The position numbers and the translations under genes are program-made. A stretch of 64,000 bases of DNA from Enterovibrio calviensis DSM 14347 (lineage in GTDB: Bacteria; Pseudomonadota; Gammaproteobacteria; Enterobacterales; Vibrionaceae): positions 213,933-277,932 of the forward strand of contig NZ_JHZA01000010.1 of assembly GCF_000621165.1 (NCBI RefSeq), read 5' to 3'. The notes under the pieces were generated by a model, which ran no database searches, was not told the DNA's origin, and was given only the letters and a program-made list of their open reading frames with translations. Shown piece after piece: positions 57,072-64,000 of this stretch; position 1 is the stretch's first letter; each line of letters starts with the position of its first letter.

Positions 57072-58034
57072 CTAAATTGCGGATAAAGGGCTTTTCACGC
57101 CATTGGCCCCGTTTTGAAGGATATGGGTATAAATTTGGGTTGTTCGTACATCAGAGTGACCAAGCTGGGATTGAACCGTTCTGATGTCTGCACCTGATTG
57201 CAAAAGATGAGTGGCGAAAGAGTGTCGCAAGGTATGCGGTGTTACGTGCTTTTGAATGTTTGCCCTCTTCGACGTCGAGCGTACGCATCTTTGCACGGGT
57301 TTTTCATCAATATGATGCCGGCGCAACACGCCAGATTCGGGATCCACACTGGTATTTAATGATGGGAATAAATATTGCCACGGTAAGTCTTTGCATTCGG
57401 CCTGATATTTGTACCTTAACCTGTGGGGCATCCACACCCCGCCGAATTCGGGGGTCTCCAAATCGATAGAGAGTTGCTGCTCAACCATTTTAATTTGAGC
57501 CCGCAATAAGGGATGTAGTTCTGAAGCAAGCGTCACAACACGGCTTTTTCCACCTTTGCCATCAATGACTTTGATGCAACTGTACTCAAAATCGATATCT
57601 TTCACTCTGAGCCTGACAGCCTCCATGATTCTTAGGCCGCTCCCGTAGAGCAGTGAGCAAATTAGCTTGTGTTTTTCTGGGCACAAATTTAAAAACCTTC
57701 GCACTTCATCATGCGTCAAAACTTCAGGTAGTTTCTTCTTTTTTGAACTGGAAACATAGTTCAGTGATACGGATAAAGGTGACTTAACAATTTCACGATA
57801 TAGAAATACCAAAGCGTTTAGGGCTTGAGATTGAGTACTTTGAGCGACGTTTCTTTTGTTGGCCAAAAAACAGAGAAAATTCTCAACTTCCTTATCACCT
57901 AAGTCATCTGGATGTTGCATACTGTTATGTCTAATGAAGTAGGCTATCCACCTTAAATAGCTCTCGGTCGTCCGTTTCGCATACCTGCGTTTGTACATGT
58001 ATTTTTGGATTGAGAGTAAATAGGGGGATTTCAT
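57072..58034 (-). CDS. intIA: Integron integrase IntIA (Vibrio type)
   Basis: A 320-residue tyrosine recombinase, the exact length of V. cholerae IntIA. It has the catalytic residues in SGLRIMEAVRLR, HTLRHSFATHLL and HSDVRTTQIYTH with the nucleophile Tyr, and the integron-specific insert (AECKDLPWQYLFPSLN, residues about 205-225). The ATG at 58034 has AGGAAG and opens MKSPYLLSIQKYM, like other IntIA; a longer frame is rejected. It inserts and excises cassettes by attI x attC recombination. Transcription points away from the array. Confidence 0.97.
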   Translation of the reverse strand: MKSPYLLSIQKYMYKRRYAKRTTESYLRWIAYFIRHNSMQHPDDLGDKEVENFLCFLANKRNVAQSTQSQALNALVFLYREIVKSPLSVSLNYVSSSKKKKLPEVLTHDEVRRFLNLCPEKHKLICSLLYGSGLRIMEAVRLRVKDIDFEYSCIKVIDGKGGKSRVVTLASELHPLLRAQIKMVEQQLSIDLETPEFGGVWMPHRLRYKYQAECKDLPWQYLFPSLNTSVDPESGVLRRHHIDEKPVQRCVRSTSKRANIQKHVTPHTLRHSFATHLLQSGADIRTVQSQLGHSDVRTTQIYTHILQNGANGVKSPLSAI

Positions 58035-58334
58035 GATTCTTCCTGATGTCGACAAGGTGGAAACGTCTACGCTTTGCTTGGAATGTAGCCACAATTGGGC
58101 ATAGGTGCATTTCCGCAGGCAATTTGTGAGAGGTTTCCGAAAGAATTCATGAAATCAATATGTTGCTCAGAGACCACGAATGGTTAAGACGCTATTATTG
58201 GACACTTTGGGTGTCTAATACACTGTTATAGCGCAGTCTGGCTTTGAAGTCAGTCGCACCACTTCAATCATCATTCTCGATAAATTTTGATAAAGCCTTA
58301 GAATTCAAACTAGCGTACGTATAGTGAGACGAAG
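58035..58334. other. attI region and integrase promoter
   Basis: About 300 bases between intIA and the first cassette gene. It must contain attI and the intIA promoter. GTTA at 58225-58228 is a possible crossover point, which would give a first cassette of 58226-58806. A short inverted repeat GACAC-N5-GTGTC lies at 58201-58215. I see no clear LexA box. Confidence 0.45.
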
Positions 58335-58691
58335 ATGGAAAAGGCAGAATTCATTCAAAAACACCTAATTGAGAAGGGTGTCCCAGCAGATTTAACTAAG
58401 TCAACAGCGTTTATTTGGTCTAGATATAAAGACCCTTCCCAAAAGCCTCTAGTTTTTCAATCTCCTGCAAAAATACTCATAACACGTGGCTTATTTATGG
58501 GGCTATTATGGGGAGCTTTGATGTGGGTATTTTTTTGGCATTCAGAGCCAAATAGTTGGGTAACATATCTTGTCTCAGTATCTCTATTTGGTGTTTGTAT
58601 GGGATTTATCGACGTATTTCGCACCATTAAGGCTCGAAAGCTTTTGGGTGAAACAAACTGGGAAACTTGGTGTCAGCAACACTATAAGTAA
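58335..58691 (+). CDS. DUF6404 family cassette protein
   Basis: A 118-residue protein of the first cassette. Residues 1-50 are soluble, then two hydrophobic helices (about 52-70 and 78-97) with the GLLWGALMWVFFWHS segment, and a charged C-terminus. The pattern is that of DUF6404, a family often found in Vibrio integron cassettes. No ribosome site stronger than GACGAAG is seen. Function unknown. Confidence 0.75.
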   Translation: MEKAEFIQKHLIEKGVPADLTKSTAFIWSRYKDPSQKPLVFQSPAKILITRGLFMGLLWGALMWVFFWHSEPNSWVTYLVSVSLFGVCMGFIDVFRTIKARKLLGETNWETWCQQHYK

Positions 58692-58696
58692 AGCGC

Positions 58697-58812
58697 CATA
58701 ACAAGAAAATCAACGTGGACGTTTACTCGTGGCGCATTTTTCATAGAAACGCTGTGATTAAGGCGATTCAATCAGTTTGGGCTAGTAAACGCCCGTTATT
58801 TTAACGTTATCC
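58697..58812 (+). repeat. attC 1
   Basis: From CATAACAAG to the crossover GTTA at 58806-58809. Inner arms GTTTAC and GTAAAC pair. Ends the DUF6404 cassette. Confidence 0.88.
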
Positions 58813-59075
58813 CGTGTTCATAATGAATGTACTTTGCTTCGAGGTTTGGCTAGCTAAACTTGCTTTTCATAGTTGGTGATTTGTATCTGGTTTGGTCGTG
58901 ATTGAAGCTTTATCGGTTTGTTTCTAAAGCGGGTTGGCGGCAAGCCGCGAAAGTGCGGAGCAAGGGCTAACAAGCAAATCAACGCGGACGTTTACTCGTG
59001 GCGCATTTTTCATAGAAACGCCGTGATTAAGGCGCTTCAATCAGTTTGGGCTAGTAAACGCCCGTTATTAGAACG
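58807..59075 (+). mobile_element. ORF-less cassette 2 (short form, 269 bp)
   Basis: Starts TTATCCCGTGTTCATAATGA and ends with attC 2. Same sequence family as cassettes 4, 6, 8, 13, 15 and 16. The only start codon leads to 18 codons (MNVLCFEVWLAKLAFHSW). Confidence 0.85.
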
Positions 59076-59080
59076 TTATC
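58966..59080 (+). repeat. attC 2
   Basis: GCTAACAAGC... to GTTA at 59075-59078; main attC family of the array. Confidence 0.92.
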
Positions 59081-59449
59081 CCATGTTCACAATGAATGTA
59101 CTTTGCTTCGAGGTTTGGATAGCTAAACCTGTTTTTCATAGCTGATGATTTGTATCTGGTTTGGTCTTCGCTGAAGGTTTATCGGTTTGTGTCCAGTGTC
59201 GAAACGGTCACTGACGAATTTGAATTCAAAGCAAAGCTGTTGTTTCTTTGTTGTTTAAACAAGCAATTGTATCGACGTCTCGTGCAGTGGTTTGTTTCTA
59301 GAGCGGGTTGGCGGCAAGCCGCGGAAGTACGGAGCAAGGGCTAACAAGCAAATCAACGTGGACGTTTACTCGTGGCGCATTTTTCATAGAAATGCTGTGA
59401 TTTAGGCGCTTCAATCAGTTTGGGCTAGTAAACGCCCGTTATTCGAACG
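59076..59449 (+). mobile_element. ORF-less cassette 3 (long form, 374 bp)
   Basis: Like cassette 2 but with an additional 105 bp between two GGTTTGT repeats (59184 and 59289). Contains the palindrome TTGTTTAAACAA. No convincing gene. Confidence 0.85.
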
Positions 59450-59454
59450 TTATC
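59340..59454 (+). repeat. attC 3
   Basis: Main family, crossover GTTA at 59449-59452; TTCGAAC variant before it. Confidence 0.92.
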
Positions 59455-59719
59455 CCATGTTCTCAATGAATGTACTTTGTTTCGAGGATTGGCGGGCTAA
59501 ACTTGCTTTTCATAGCTGGTAATTTGTATCTGGTTTGGTCGTGATTGAAGCTTTATCGGTTTGTTTCTAAAGCGGGTTGGCGGCAAGCCGCGAAAGTACG
59601 GAGCAAGGGCTAACAAGCAAATCAACGCGGACGTTTACTCGTAGCGCATTTTTTCATAGAAACGCCGTGATTTAGGCGCTTCAATCAGTTTGGGCTAGTA
59701 AACGCCCGTTATTAGAACG
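59450..59719 (+). mobile_element. ORF-less cassette 4 (short form, 270 bp)
   Basis: Short form; the 18-codon frame is open with several substitutions. Confidence 0.85.
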
Positions 59720-59724
59720 TTATC
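59609..59724 (+). repeat. attC 4
   Basis: Main family, crossover GTTA at 59719-59722. Confidence 0.92.
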
Positions 59725-60087
59725 CGTCTGTTCTTTTCGTGTTTAGAAAGCGATGTTTGGCTGGCCAGTTCCTCTCTCTGTCGCAGGCTGTATAATCTCA
59801 AAACCCTCCTCAAACCAATCCCATATTTGACGCAAAATCATGTAGTAATCTTTGCTAAGTTGAATTTAACGTCCTTGGTTTTATTGAGTGATTTTATCTT
59901 TAGGGTCGCAGTTGAATTCACAAAACGGTGCGTTTTTTGGGTGTTGGCGGCGAAGCCACGAAAGTAAGGTGCAAGGGCTAACAAGCAAATCAACGCGGAC
60001 GTTTACTCGTGGCGCATTTTTACATAGAAACGCTGTGATTTGGGCGCTTCAATCAGTTTGGGCTAGTAAACGCCTGTTATTAGAACG
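59720..60087 (+). mobile_element. ORF-less cassette 5 (second family, 368 bp)
   Basis: A different body (TTATCCGTCTGTTC... GGTGCGTTTTTTGGGTGTT) with the same region just before attC. Two AGTTGAATT repeats at 59858 and 59910. Homologue: cassette 11. No gene seen. Confidence 0.82.
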
Positions 60088-60092
60088 TTATC
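59977..60092 (+). repeat. attC 5
   Basis: Main family, crossover GTTA at 60087-60090. Confidence 0.92.
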
Positions 60093-60357
60093 CCGTGTTC
60101 ATAATGAATGTACTTTGCTTCGAGGATTGAATAGCTAAACCTGCTTTTCATAGTTGGTAATTTGTATCTAGTTTGATCGTGACTGAAGCTTTATCTGTTT
60201 GTTTCTATAGCGGGTTGGCGGCAAGCCGCGAAAGTGCGGAGCAAAGGCTAACAAGCAAATCAACGTGGACGTTTACTCGTGGCGCATTTTCACATAGAAA
60301 CGCTGTGACTTAGGCGCTTCAATCAGTTTGAGCTGGTAAACGCCCGTTATTAGAACG
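60088..60357 (+). mobile_element. ORF-less cassette 6 (short form, 270 bp)
   Basis: Short form; the small frame has a TGA at codon 9. Confidence 0.85.
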
Positions 60358-60362
60358 TTATG
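60247..60362 (+). repeat. attC 6
   Basis: Main family, crossover GTTA at 60357-60360. Confidence 0.92.
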
Positions 60363-60394
60363 TGCTAGGCAGTAGTAATAATTAGGTTGGAAAA

Positions 60395-60916
60395 ATGAAA
60401 AGCTTATTAGAGCATCGTGAAAATTTAAAAAATAATGTTCAAGCATATGAAGTAGATATTGAAAGGTGCTACGGCACAGTAGTTAAACACTTGAAAGATG
60501 CAGGCTATAAACGAATTACCTTAAATCGTGCAGAGTCAACAATAAAGCAGTTTGTTGACCTCATTTTTGAAGCTCAAGATCGTAAACCATTTTTTCATAT
60601 TGAGTCCCTCTCAGGACTTCCTTACTGTTGGAACTCTCCATCTAAAAACGGCTGGGATATTGATTATATAAAATATGAGTGGGGGCATCTTCAGTCTCGA
60701 AATCAGAATGGTGATGCTGCGCATTGTGCCCAAAACTTGTGCTTACAATCAGCACGTTGCAATCAACATATTCAGAGTTCTATGAACGTAAATGAACTAA
60801 AAGAATATGGGGGTAAGTTAGAGCAAGTGATAGATCAAAATCTAAAGAATCGAGAAAAATTGTTTGCTTCAGATGAATGGAAAACTTTGTTAGTGGAACT
60901 GGAGCGTTGGAAGTAG
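60395..60916 (+). CDS. Cassette protein with a possible HNH-nuclease-like fold
   Basis: A 173-residue protein, the only gene of cassette 7. AGGTTGGA lies before the ATG. Residues 1-65 look helical. In the middle, KYEWGHLQSRNQNGD, then QNLCLQSARCNQHIQSS resembles a degenerate HNH pattern, with His, Asn and His at roughly the expected spacing. A Lys/Glu-rich helical end follows. I do not recognise a named family; nuclease activity is only a possibility. Confidence 0.6.
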   Translation: MKSLLEHRENLKNNVQAYEVDIERCYGTVVKHLKDAGYKRITLNRAESTIKQFVDLIFEAQDRKPFFHIESLSGLPYCWNSPSKNGWDIDYIKYEWGHLQSRNQNGDAAHCAQNLCLQSARCNQHIQSSMNVNELKEYGGKLEQVIDQNLKNREKLFASDEWKTLLVELERWK

Positions 60917-60918
60917 GC

Positions 60919-61045
60919 ACATAACAAAGCATTTAAGAGTGATTCCCAACGCTTGGCATTTTTCATTTCATCGTTGGGTTTCGTGTTTACGGTGGTTTGG
61001 TTAAGTTCCGTGGTTGCGTTGCTCACACCTTAATGCGGCGTTATC
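60919..61045 (+). repeat. attC 7 (different family)
   Basis: ACATAACAAAGC... to GCGTTA at 61040-61043, about 125 bp, with a body unlike the main attC family and similar in style to other Vibrio repeats. Suggests the cassette came from another array. Confidence 0.85.
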
Positions 61046-61310
61046 CCGTGTTCATAATGAATGTACTTTGATTCGAGGTTTGGATAGCTAAACCTGCTTT
61101 TCATAGCTGGTGATTTGTATCTGGTTTGGTCGTGATTAAAGCTTTGTCGGCTTGTTTCTAAAGCGGGTTGGCGGCAAGCCGCGGAAGTCCAGTGCAAGGG
61201 CTAACAAGCAAATCAACGCGGACGTTTACTCGTGGCGCATTTTTACATGGAAACGCTGTGATTCAGGTGTTTCAATCAGTTTGGGCTAGTAAACGCCCGT
61301 TATTAGAACG
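61041..61310 (+). mobile_element. ORF-less cassette 8 (short form, 270 bp)
   Basis: Short form; the small frame has a TGA at codon 5. Confidence 0.85.
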
Positions 61311-61315
61311 TTATC
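61200..61315 (+). repeat. attC 8
   Basis: Main family, crossover GTTA at 61310-61313. Confidence 0.92.
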
Positions 61316-61333
61316 CAATAAATTGAGGTACTT

Positions 61334-61804
61334 ATGAAAGTGAGGTTAATGGAAAAGTCTGATTTAAATGATACAGCAGAAGTACATAAATTAGCTTTCG
61401 TAAGACAGAAACAATCTTATGAATGGTTAGTGTGTAATTTCAATGCTTTCCCGCGAGTCTTGTGTTTTGTCGCTGAAGATAGCAATGGGATTATTGGTTA
61501 TATTATTTGGACTCAGAAAAGTGGTTTTCGTCCTGAAGTCGTAATGGAAATTGAGCAATTAGCGGTTTCTCCTAACCACCAAAGAAAAGGTATTGGGCGC
61601 AGCTTAATCATGAACTCTTTACCATTAGTAAAAGCAAAATTGGCAGAGAATGACTCAGTATTAAAGCATGTGTTTGTTACAACGAGAGCCGACAATTTTG
61701 CTCAAGAATTGTATAAATCAACATTAGGCGCAGAAGTGGAAGCAACGATTACTAATCTATATTCTGCGGATGAAATATTAATGATTGCACGCAACGTTAG
61801 TTAA
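61334..61804 (+). CDS. GNAT-family N-acetyltransferase (cassette)
   Basis: A 156-residue GNAT acetyltransferase, the gene of cassette 9. The N-terminal strand-helix is KVRLMEKSDLNDTAEVHKLA, the central strand MEIEQLAVSPNHQRKGIGRS carries the acetyl-CoA loop QRKGIG, and the C-terminus has FVTTRADNFAQELYKSTLGA. GAGG is upstream of the ATG. Substrate unknown; related cassette enzymes modify amines, antibiotics or peptides. The base composition is more AT-rich than the chromosome, which fits acquisition. Confidence 0.88.
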   Translation: MKVRLMEKSDLNDTAEVHKLAFVRQKQSYEWLVCNFNAFPRVLCFVAEDSNGIIGYIIWTQKSGFRPEVVMEIEQLAVSPNHQRKGIGRSLIMNSLPLVKAKLAENDSVLKHVFVTTRADNFAQELYKSTLGAEVEATITNLYSADEILMIARNVS

Positions 61805-61807
61805 TAA

Positions 61808-61931
61808 ACATAACAATCGCATCAACACGATTTATTACATTCGGCGTTCTGGGTTTGCCCAGGGTTTCGTGATTAAGACAGTAAAATTCAGGTTGGTTTG
61901 CATGGTAATAAACGTGTTATGCCAGCGTTAA
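61808..61931 (+). repeat. attC 9 (different family)
   Basis: Starts CATAACAATCGC; inner arms AACACG and CGTGTT pair; crossover GTTAAGC at 61926-61932. Clearly unlike the main family. Confidence 0.78.
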
Positions 61932-61939
61932 GCATAAAA

Positions 61940-62224
61940 ATGAGTATATCTGAAACTAAAGCAGTTGAACTTGCTACTAATTTTATTAAAGAGCAAAGAA
62001 AGCAATCCGACATCCCTGTGGCTTACGAAACTGGGCTCGCCATCCTTAATCGCAGAAAACGCGGCATGTCGTGGATTACGATAGTTGAGGAGGGCCAAGA
62101 GTATTGGTCTGTATATTTTGACTTGGATAATGATGATCCTGCAGTAGCTACAAAGGATCCTAACCATATTGCAGTAATGGTTAGCACGCAGTCTGAGAAT
62201 ATCGAATGGTTATCATTGCTATGA
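61940..62224 (+). CDS. Hypothetical cassette protein (94 residues)
   Basis: The gene of cassette 10. The frame is open further upstream, but that part is attC 9, so the ATG at 61940 (MSISETKAVELATNF) is used. The N-terminal helix is followed by strands with RGMSWITIVEEGQEYWSVYF. No signal peptide or membrane helix. No ribosome site is obvious. I do not recognise a family; it has the size and pattern of small immunity-like or YrhB-like proteins, but this is weak. Confidence 0.6.
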   Translation: MSISETKAVELATNFIKEQRKQSDIPVAYETGLAILNRRKRGMSWITIVEEGQEYWSVYFDLDNDDPAVATKDPNHIAVMVSTQSENIEWLSLL

Positions 62225-62229
62225 AGATG

Positions 62230-62293
62230 CTTAACAAGTAGCTGCAGTTCGTTCCGGCCCTTCACGCATCCACCAGTAAGTCAAAGCATTATC
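62230..62293 (+). repeat. attC 10, degenerate
   Basis: A short, about 60-bp site starting CTTAACAAGTAGCTGCAG; its right core reads CATTATCC instead of CGTTATCC, so the crossover G is lost. The cassette 10/11 boundary may no longer recombine. Confidence 0.6.
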
Positions 62294-62604
62294 CTTCAGT
62301 TCTTCTCAGTGTTTAGTTTGTGATGTTTGGCTAGACCGTTCCTCTCTTCGTCTTAGGTTGTTTAAACTCAAAACCTTCACCAAACCAATCCCAAACTCGA
62401 TGCAAAATCATGTGGCTATCTTTGCTAAGTTGAATTCACAAAACGGTGCGTTTTTTGGGTGTTGGCGGCGAAGCCGCGAAAGTGTGGAGCAAGGGCTAAC
62501 AAGCAAATCAACGCGGACGTTTACTCGTGGCGCATTTTTCATAGAAATACTGTGAATCAGGTGCTTCACTCAGCTTTGGCTAGTAAACGCCCGTTATTAG
62601 AACG
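62289..62604 (+). mobile_element. ORF-less cassette 11 (second family, 316 bp)
   Basis: Homologue of cassette 5 lacking exactly 52 bp between the AGTTGAATT repeats. No gene seen. Confidence 0.82.
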
Positions 62605-62609
62605 TTATC
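62495..62609 (+). repeat. attC 11
   Basis: Main family, crossover GTTA at 62604-62607. Confidence 0.92.
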
Positions 62610-62978
62610 CCGTGTTCATAATGAATGTACTTTGCTTCGAGGTTTGGATAGCAAAACCTGCTTTTCATAGCTAGTGATTTGTATCTGGTTTGGTCGTGAT
62701 TGAAGCTTTATCGGTTTGTATCCAGCGTTTAAACCTTAGCTGGCCCAGTTGAATTCAAATCCAACATGTTGTTTCTTGGTTGTTTAAACAAACAACAGTG
62801 TCGAGGTCTCGAGCTTCGGTTTGTTTCTAGAGCGGGTTGGCGGCAAGCCGCGAAAGTGCGGAGCAAGGGCTAACAAGCAAATCAACGCGGACGTTTACTC
62901 GTGGCGCATTTTTCATAGAAACGCTGTGATTTAGGTGTTTCAAACAGTTTTGGCAAGTAAACGCCCGTTATTAGAACG
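62605..62978 (+). mobile_element. ORF-less cassette 12 (long form, 374 bp)
   Basis: Same length as cassette 3; its GGTTTGT repeats lie at 62713 and 62818, also 105 apart. Sequence has diverged from cassette 3 inside the extra part. Confidence 0.85.
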
Positions 62979-62983
62979 TTATC
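62869..62983 (+). repeat. attC 12
   Basis: Main family, crossover GTTA at 62978-62981. Confidence 0.92.
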
Positions 62984-63247
62984 CCGTGTTCATAATGAAT
63001 GTACTTTGCTTCGAGGTTTGGCTAGCTAAACTTGCTTTCATAGTTGGTGATTTGTATCTGGTTTGGTCGTGATTGAAGCTCTATCGGTTTGTTTCTAAAG
63101 CGGGTTGGCGGCAAGCCGCGGAAGTGCGGAGCAAGGGCTAACAAGCAAATCAACGCGGACGTTTACTCGTGGCACATTTTTACATAGAAACGCTGTGACT
63201 TAGGCTTTTCAAACAGTTTGGGCTGGTAAACGCCCGTTATTAGAACG
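62979..63247 (+). mobile_element. ORF-less cassette 13 (short form, 269 bp)
   Basis: Short form; one T is missing within the small frame, shifting it. Confidence 0.85.
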
Positions 63248-63252
63248 TTATA
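63137..63252 (+). repeat. attC 13
   Basis: Main family, crossover GTTA at 63247-63250. Confidence 0.92.
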
Positions 63253-63262
63253 CGCTGTGATT

Positions 63263-63385
63263 TTACTTACATGTAAGCCAGTGAGTTTGAAACTCAAACA
63301 CGGTGGTTTTCTCAACAAAAAAGCGGTTTGGTTTTGGATCGCCGCTCACCATTGAAAGTGTTGCAAACAAGCCATCAATGGCCAT
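63263..63385 (-). CDS. Possible 40-residue protein of cassette 14 (reverse strand)
   Basis: MAIDGLFATLSMVSGDPKPN... ending HWLTCK, read opposite to the other cassettes. It is the best frame in cassette 14 (63248-63582). No strong ribosome site. May be chance. Confidence 0.28.
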   Translation of the reverse strand: MAIDGLFATLSMVSGDPKPNRFFVEKTTVFEFQTHWLTCK

Positions 63386-63462
63386 AACAAATCAAGCATC
63401 CCAGGGCTGCTTGCAAAGGCAAAAGGCGAGGTGCGGCTAGTCAAAAAGTTTTGGTGGCAGCT

Positions 63463-63587
63463 TTATAACAAAGGTTTTCAAGGCGGACGCAAAACATCTC
63501 CGCAAATTTTTTTATATCAACTTATGGCGATTACGGTGGCTTTTTGGCGTAAAGCTAATGTTTTACGCCCCTTAAAACGACGTTATC
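63463..63587 (+). repeat. attC 14 (different family)
   Basis: TATAACAAAGGTTTTCAAGG... to CGTTA at 63582-63585; distinct central part rich in A and T. Ends cassette 14. Confidence 0.82.
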
Positions 63588-63852
63588 CCGTGTTCATAAT
63601 GAAGGTACTTTGATTCGAGGTTTGGATAGCTAAACCTGCTTTTCATCGCTGTTGATTTGTATCTGGTTTGGTCGTGATTGAAGCTCTATCGGTTTGTTTC
63701 TAAAGCGGGCTGGCGGCAAGCCGCGAAAGTACGGTGAAAGGGCTAACAAGCAAATCAACGCGGACGTTTACTCGTGGCGCATTTTTACATAGAAACGCTG
63801 TGATTTAGGCGCTTCAATCAGTTTGGGCTAGTAAACGCCCGTTATTAGAACG
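63583..63852 (+). mobile_element. ORF-less cassette 15 (short form, 270 bp)
   Basis: Short form; TGA at codon 5 of the small frame. Confidence 0.85.
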
Positions 63853-63857
63853 TTATC
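63742..63857 (+). repeat. attC 15
   Basis: Main family, crossover GTTA at 63852-63855. Confidence 0.92.
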
Positions 63858-64000
63858 CCGTGTTCATAATGAATGCACTTTGCTTCGAGCTTTGGATAGC
63901 TAAACCTGCTTTTCATAGCGGGTGATTTGTATCTGGTTTGGCAGTGATTGAAACTTTATCGGTTTGTTTCTAAAGCGGGTTGGCGGTGAGCCGCGGAAGT
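63853..64000 (+). mobile_element. ORF-less cassette 16 (short form, cut by window end)
   Basis: First 148 bases of another short-form cassette; the window ends just before its attC. Confidence 0.82.

Larger units (their letters stand above)
57072..64000. mobile_element. Chromosomal integron: integrase and cassette array (continues past window)
   Basis: The integrase gene on the minus strand is followed by at least sixteen gene cassettes, recognised by fifteen attC sites each ending in a GTTA-type crossover point and starting with TAACAA-like bases. Twelve of these belong to one attC family. The array is still running at 64000. Most cassettes contain no convincing gene. Confidence 0.95.

Noticed and set aside
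58201..58235. Possible LexA box (CTG...CAG) in the intIA promoter region
   Set aside because: CTGTTATAGCGCAG has arms 8 bases apart instead of 10, so it does not fit the LexA consensus.
58918..59145. Recurring 60-80 codon frames (also at 59888 and 62459) in the cassette array
   Set aside because: They run through attC and across cassette borders, and arise because the attC sequence happens to be open. They are not cassette genes.
58697..64000. CRISPR array formed by the regularly repeated ~115-bp units
   Set aside because: The units are attC sites with paired arms and an adjacent integron integrase; spacing and length do not fit CRISPR.

Overview
The window looks like a Vibrionaceae chromosome (an inference from gene content; Vibrio, Grimontia, Enterovibrio or Photobacterium-type). 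It carries a VarA/UvrY-UvrC-PgsA block, a PhoP/PhoQ-like pair, YbjL-GrxA and NfsA, SdaC-SdaA, and a Vibrio-type chromosomal integron: integrase IntIA and at least 16 gene cassettes. No rRNA, tRNA or CRISPR array was seen.

Layout. 1-7013: GltS glutamate symporter (runs off the left edge), a GT-C-like membrane glycosyltransferase, a periplasmic amidohydrolase, adenine deaminase and a PAP2 phosphatase. 7128-15392: an AraC regulator divergent from a protocatechuate 4,5-cleavage (lig/gal) operon, galD-ligI-ligK-ligJ-ligA-ligB-ligC-aldo/keto reductase. 15549-22792: an NRAMP-like transporter, a DUF2867 protein, an MFS carrier, a GNAT pseudogene broken by a MITE-like element, and an M28 lipoprotein peptidase. 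22955-30135: a second catabolic block, 3-dehydroshikimate dehydratase, type II dehydroquinase, an Idh/MocA-family dehydrogenase and a GntR regulator on the minus strand, divergent from a TRAP transporter (SBP, DctQ, DctM). 30259-36645: an AraC regulator, two cytochrome P460-like proteins, HiuH, an MFS carrier, a sulfotransferase and a glutamine amidotransferase. 36977-56895: conserved housekeeping and stress genes, an ECF sigma factor, serine uptake and deamination, CoA pyrophosphatase, PabB and class I fumarase. 57072-64000: the integron.

How the genes work together. The two catabolic blocks form one route: TRAP uptake of an alicyclic acid such as quinate or shikimate (inferred), oxidation by the Idh/MocA enzyme (inferred), dehydroquinase, dehydroshikimate dehydratase to protocatechuate, LigAB ring cleavage, then LigC, LigI, GalD, LigJ and LigK to pyruvate and oxaloacetate. 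The genes for every step from 3-dehydroquinate onward are visible, and the two promoter regions share an exact 12-bp motif.

The least ordinary region is the integron. Eleven of the sixteen cassettes carry no convincing gene and fall into two ORF-less families. Seven copies are of a ~270-bp form and two of a 374-bp form that differs by exactly one 105-bp unit between 7-bp direct repeats; two copies belong to the other family and differ by 52 bp between 9-bp direct repeats. The few coding cassettes (DUF6404, an HNH-like protein, a GNAT acetyltransferase, a 94-residue unknown) sit among them. The genome also shows several short tandem repeats and at least two families of MITE-like elements.
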